From Diphasiastrum complanatum (Eukaryota > Streptophyta > Lycopodiopsida > Lycopodiales > Lycopodiaceae), in NCBI GenBank assembly GCA_029204225.1, contig CM055108.1, forward strand, positions 21,711,644 to 21,775,643: a DNA stretch of 64,000 nt, written 5' to 3'. Of the stretch, positions 60,344 through 64,000 are shown piece by piece. Each line of letters starts with the position of its first letter. Within the stretch, counting starts at the first letter, position 1. The position numbers and the translations under genes were made by a program. The notes under the pieces were generated by a model. It worked only from the letters and a program-made list of their open reading frames with translations. It ran no database searches and was not told the origin of the DNA.

Positions 60344-62366
60344 ATGTCGTCGATCATCAATATTCAAGCTAAGATCACTACGATCTTGGATCCAGAAGGT
60401 TCAAACTATTTGATTTGGAGATTAAACACTTCACTCTTATTGAAGGGCGAAGGTCTTAGGAAATGGGTAGAACCAATAGAGGAGAAGCCAGTAGCTACTC
60501 CTGGCAAAGAACTTCGAGAATGGAGTTTAAAAAATGACAAAGCTATAACAATTATTGCGTGTTCAGTGCATGACAATATAATGCTGGATCTTATATCAAT
60601 TTCGAACGCAAAGGATTTATGGAAAGAATTGCAAACCAAGAATGAGACTCAATCTCGTAATCAGATCATGTTCTTGGAAGACCAATTAACTTATCTACAG
60701 TGGGACGACAAAGACCTGAATACATTCGTGCGAAAGATTAAAGACTTAATAGACGGAGTTAAAGAGGAAGTAGAAGCTCGTGAACGCTATGACGACAATG
60801 GTGATTCTGAAAATGCTCTATTTGCTCAGAAGAATAAATCTTCTAAGAAGTCTAAGTTTAAGAGGGAGTCGTCTAAAAAGAATGAGTCTAAGACTAATGA
60901 TCAACAATCTAAAAAACAACAGAAGAATTATGGTGATAAGAAGATCTGCAACAGTTGCAGAAGATCAGGTCACACAGAAGAAAAGTGTTGGTTAAGTCCA
61001 AAGATTGAATGTATTCATTGTCATAAACGGGTCATGCAGCAGTAGACTGTTATGAGAGTCCCAGAAACAAAAAGGAGCAAAATCAAAGCGAACCTTCAGA
61101 TTCAAACTATGTCGAAGACATAGGAGAATGCTCCAGAGCAGCAGAAGACAGGGCAACAAGGAACTCAACAGCTTATGTTAGTGCTAATCTATGCTGTTCA
61201 TCTAATTCAATTCAAGCAGTAATACTTGATTCCAGAGCCACCTCACATTTTGTTTCCTCGAAACAGATTTTGTCTGAGTACAAGAAGATGAACTATTCGA
61301 GATTTATTATACTTGGAGACGGTTCTAAACATGTGGGTGATGGAACTGGTGTATTATGACTGGACATGAATCAAGGAGACAAGAAACTAGAGGAAGTTCT
61401 CTATGTCCCTACTCTTAACAAAGATCTTCTACCCGTAGCTAAGATAGTCAATACAGGCATGTCAGTATCCTTCACAAAAAACTCTTGTAAATTGTTCGAG
61501 GAAGATTTTGATAACCTGGTTGCTAAAGGCAATAGAGAAGGAAATTTATATCACCTGAACATTTGAACTATAATCGAACAAGTCAATCAAACTCAAGAAT
61601 CAACAGATATATTGTGGCACAAGAGGCTATGTCACATGAACATGGAAGCCTTGTACCAAGCCAACAAAAGTCAGAGAATTCAAGGAGTCGAAATCAAAAG
61701 TAGAGATATTCGAACTACCTTGCGAATCCTGTCTTAAAGGCAAGATGACTAGAACACCTTTTAGTAAGGATGTTTATAAAGCAACTAAGGTACTTGAAAT
61801 TGTGCATTCAGATATTTGTGGACCATTCGGAGTATTGTCGTTGGGTGATGCAAAGTACTTCATAATGTTTATTGATGACTTCAGCAAGTTCGTTGTACTA
61901 TATTTTATACATACTAAATCTGAAGCTTTCGAGAAATTCGTTGAGTATACGAATTGGGCTGAGAAGCAGACAAGCAATAAGTTGAAGCAGATTCGCACAG
62001 ATCATGGAGGTGAGTACATTTCTAACGAATTCAAAGCAAAAACTACACTGATCGAGGTATTATGCATACTAAGACTGATCATACACACCTCAGCACAATG
62101 GGATAGCTGAACGAAGGAATCGTACACTTATGGAAGCTACAAGGTGTATGATGGCTCATGCAAAGGCACCAAAACAGTTGTGGGCAAAAGCAGTGGCTAC
62201 ATCAAATTATCTTCAGAATCGTATTTTGAAATCTCGGATACCGGATAAAACTCCTCATGAGATATGGTGGAAGTCGAAGCCAAATCTTGCACATGTTCGG
62301 ACATTTGGATGCGCAGTGTATATGCACATACCAGATAAGCTGAGAAAGAAACTTGATGAAAAGGTA
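60344..62366 (+). pseudogene. copia element G: gag, protease, partial integrase
   Basis: Gag from ATG 60344: ILDPEGSNYLIWRLN, then a UBN2-like fold, Lys-rich linker, CNSCRRSGHTEEKC knuckle and a second CIHCHK cut by a frameshift at about 61030. The protease box reads LDSRATSHFVS, so the DSGA glycine is lost. LYVPTLNKDLLPVAKI and LWHKRLCHMNMEALYQ follow. The integrase core has IVHSDICGPFG (Asp), FIDDFSK and IRTDHGGEYIS (Asp). A frame shift comes before NGIAERRNRTL (Glu, about 62102-62135), then HVRTFGCAVYMHIPDK. It stops at KLDEK at 62366 with no RT. Same family as element F. Confidence 0.88.
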
Positions 62367-62960
62367 GTATATTTAGATTCTGATGATTATTTAAAATTTA
62401 AGAAAGATATTTGAGATGCGATAGATAGTATCGACATGCCAATCCTCTTCTAAATAGAAGAGATTGATTTTACTCTTAATTTTAGAATCCCAGATTGTAT
62501 GCAAATGAAGGATAGAAGGGCCTCTATCAACAATCCAATGATTGAGGCGGGTCTCCCCTTACTGCAATATGATATTGCAAGGGATTCCATGAAAGAAGTG
62601 TCGCTTCTCAGCAGATTTTTTCTGCAAGGCATCAAGGACAACAACGACACTTTGTCACACTATATCCTTGGTGCTTGCTCACCTGCTGTGAAGTTTCTGT
62701 TGATGCCTTATCATACCAAGTATGTCTATCTCTTTACTTGTCAAATTCTTCACTTGTCTACTTCTTTACTTGTAATTACTGTATCATTTATCTAATGGAA
62801 TTCTTCATGGTTTTTTTGCAGTGATCACTGGAGCTTAATTGTAATTTCTGTAAAAATCACAAATAATAATATCGTGAATCCTTTTTGTGTAAAGATGAAT
62901 TCCGAGCTGTGCATGGTGTACTCTATACATTGCGAAATTATTTTTTAAGTGGTACAATCT
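62367..62960 (+). pseudogene. Ulp1-like cysteine protease fragment with intron
   Basis: After an AAATAG acceptor at 62456 an exon reads EEIDFTLNFRIPDCMQMKDR...FLQGIKDNNDTLSHYILG...KFLLMPYHT. Splicing GTATGT (62720) to TTTTTTGCAG (62820) gives HTN-DHWSLIVISVK, the His-Trp block of Ulp1/SENP (C48) proteases, which cleave SUMO-like modifiers. The usual following YLDS block with the catalytic Asp is not seen downstream, and a stop comes soon. VYLDSDDYLKFKKDI appears instead just upstream (62367-62414), fused to the end of copia element G. C48 domains occur both in host genes and in transposons; which applies here is undecided. The catalytic Cys region is not visible. Confidence 0.55.
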
Positions 62961-63150
62961 TCAAGAGGATGTTGATATTTCAAAGGTGAGTTATTACTCA
63001 AGCTGAATAGATAGACATACAGACATATAGATATAGACATATAAACATACAGAAACATAATCATTTGCACAGATGTACAAAATCCCCAAATTTGGGTGAT
63101 ATTTTATTGAATACAGATATCAACTTGTACAATTGATTGTATGGATTTTC

Positions 63151-64000
63151 ATTGTTCTTCTACAATGTTGATGTTTGTTGGAAGATCCTTGCAGGGTGTC
63201 GTGTTTTCCTGCCTTTTTCGTACCTGCATGAAAGATAAGCAACTTGTTAATTTCTCTATTCTCTAATAAAGTTACATATATAACCATCGACTGATTTACA
63301 AATTAGATTAAAATATTACCAGCTTTCCAATGATAATGAATCTAAAGTGTTCTGGTAGAATTTCATTGTGCATTAAGACCAGCTCTTCTCTGATATAACT
63401 CAAGCTCCAATGATTCTCCACTACAATTGTAGCTAGCATATCTTCATTGTTGAGAATGTGGACTTCTTTTCGATCTGTGTGACCATCCATTTGAAGGTCT
63501 TGATCGAGTGGCATTATTTGTTTCCATCTCTGGTAACTGAATGTAAGACTAAGCATTTGTCTTGCAATGCAATAACAAAATATCATAGATGATTTCTTAA
63601 TTCTACATTCAATATCTCCAACTGCCTTGCATTCCCAACCCACATCCATCAGATCTGAAAGAGTGTCATCTGGCACATCCTTACAAGAAAAAAAATCTAC
63701 AAATACATATAAGGATAGGTACCAACTTAATCCATTGACTTTTGATCCAGTGCTCGCTTTCATTGAGTTTTTCAAATCTAACAGTAATTTGCATCTAAAA
63801 GATTCTGACACCATACTATCAGGTGCAAGCCATTCATCACTTCCAAAATGTGGCAGTGGTATATCTTCAAGCTTTCCAAAACCTCCATGCATATCTGGAA
63901 TGTACTTGGCCTCATAGAAAAATATACCACTATCTGCAAGCTCCTTAGAAGTTCTTCCTCTGTATTGTAATAATCCAATATCCGAATGAATCACATCCAA
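63151..64000 (-). CDS. 3' exons of an unidentified gene (runs off window)
   Basis: The long exon (about 63319-64000, open through the window edge) encodes about 227 residues: YIPDMHGGFGKLEDIPLPHF, FRCKLLLDLKNSMKAS, MDVGWECKAVGDIECRIKKS, SYQRWKQIMPLDQDLQ, VENHWSLSYIREELVLMHNE and HFRFIIIGKL. A CTG-GTAATA donor and a TTTCATGCAG acceptor (63226) join it in phase 0 to a last exon starting VRKRQENTTPC. That exon ends EEQ-stop at 63151. The W-S-L-x-x-I-R-E-E-(I/L) helix followed by FxFIIxGKxVRKRQE resembles a beta-grasp (ubiquitin-like) arrangement; this is inference. It is intact as far as visible, and convergent with the Ulp1-like fragment. Confidence 0.6.

Overview
This is a stretch of a large, repeat-rich land-plant nuclear genome. 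The evidence is a plant-type PLS pentatricopeptide-repeat (PPR) gene, many Ty1/copia retrotransposons whose primer-binding sites (TGGTATCAGAGC) match plant initiator Met-tRNA, plant-type GT...AG introns, and long (GA)n, (TA)n and (CA)n microsatellites. The PPR protein is built from very regular repeat units of about 101 residues with the VGxxLIDMYxKCGSL signature, a style I associate with ferns. The genus is not provable from this window. There is no bacterial-type operon, CRISPR array, rRNA or tRNA gene that I can see.

Layout. 0-6 kb: weak candidate exons of an unidentified gene on the minus strand, then old retroelement debris. 6-14.6 kb: an old copia element (A) on the plus strand, split by a complete TSD-flanked copia derivative (B, 8193-13941, minus strand) that has lost its integrase core and reverse transcriptase. 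14.6-17.9 kb: no genes, small tandem duplications. 17.9-24.5 kb: a mosaic of (TA)n-bounded hairpin repeats, a chimeric pseudogene made of beta-tubulin exon 1, a glycerol-3-phosphate acyltransferase exon and beta-tubulin exon 2, plus copia fragments on both strands. 25.7-27.5 kb: copia integrase/RT remnant. 28.3-29.2 kb: an unidentified, frame-broken coding region. 29437-35594: a structurally complete, young copia element (682-bp LTRs, 5 differences between them, TSD GCCCG) whose single-frame gag-pol is cut by two in-frame stops. 36-38 kb: copia remnant and a diverged ~540-bp tandem duplication.

39.9-43.3 kb holds the best host gene: a minus-strand PPR gene of eight P-L-S triplets, probably with a short upstream exon and a stop codon where the E motif should begin. 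45-48.6 kb: two 3' halves of one copia family in inverted orientation, one with its own 3' end duplicated. 49-57 kb: a minus-strand copia element split by a 4.07-kb non-coding LTR element (50857-54926, TSD GTCAA) that carries an array of hairpin-forming repeats. 57.3-63 kb: a putative host or transposon gene with a Ulp1-protease-like exon (motif HTN-DHWSL across an intron), apparently broken up by another copia fragment (60.2-62.4 kb). 63.15-64 kb: the spliced 3' end of an unidentified minus-strand gene that runs off the window.

Almost all protein-coding sequence here is retrotransposon-derived and decayed. The live candidates are the PPR gene, the terminal minus-strand gene and, structurally, the 29.4-35.6 kb copia element. 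I found no clear new biochemical system. The most unusual items are the tubulin/acyltransferase chimera, the non-coding LTR element with its hairpin array, a 215-bp piece of that element spliced into an unrelated gag gene, and the (TA)n-bounded elements.
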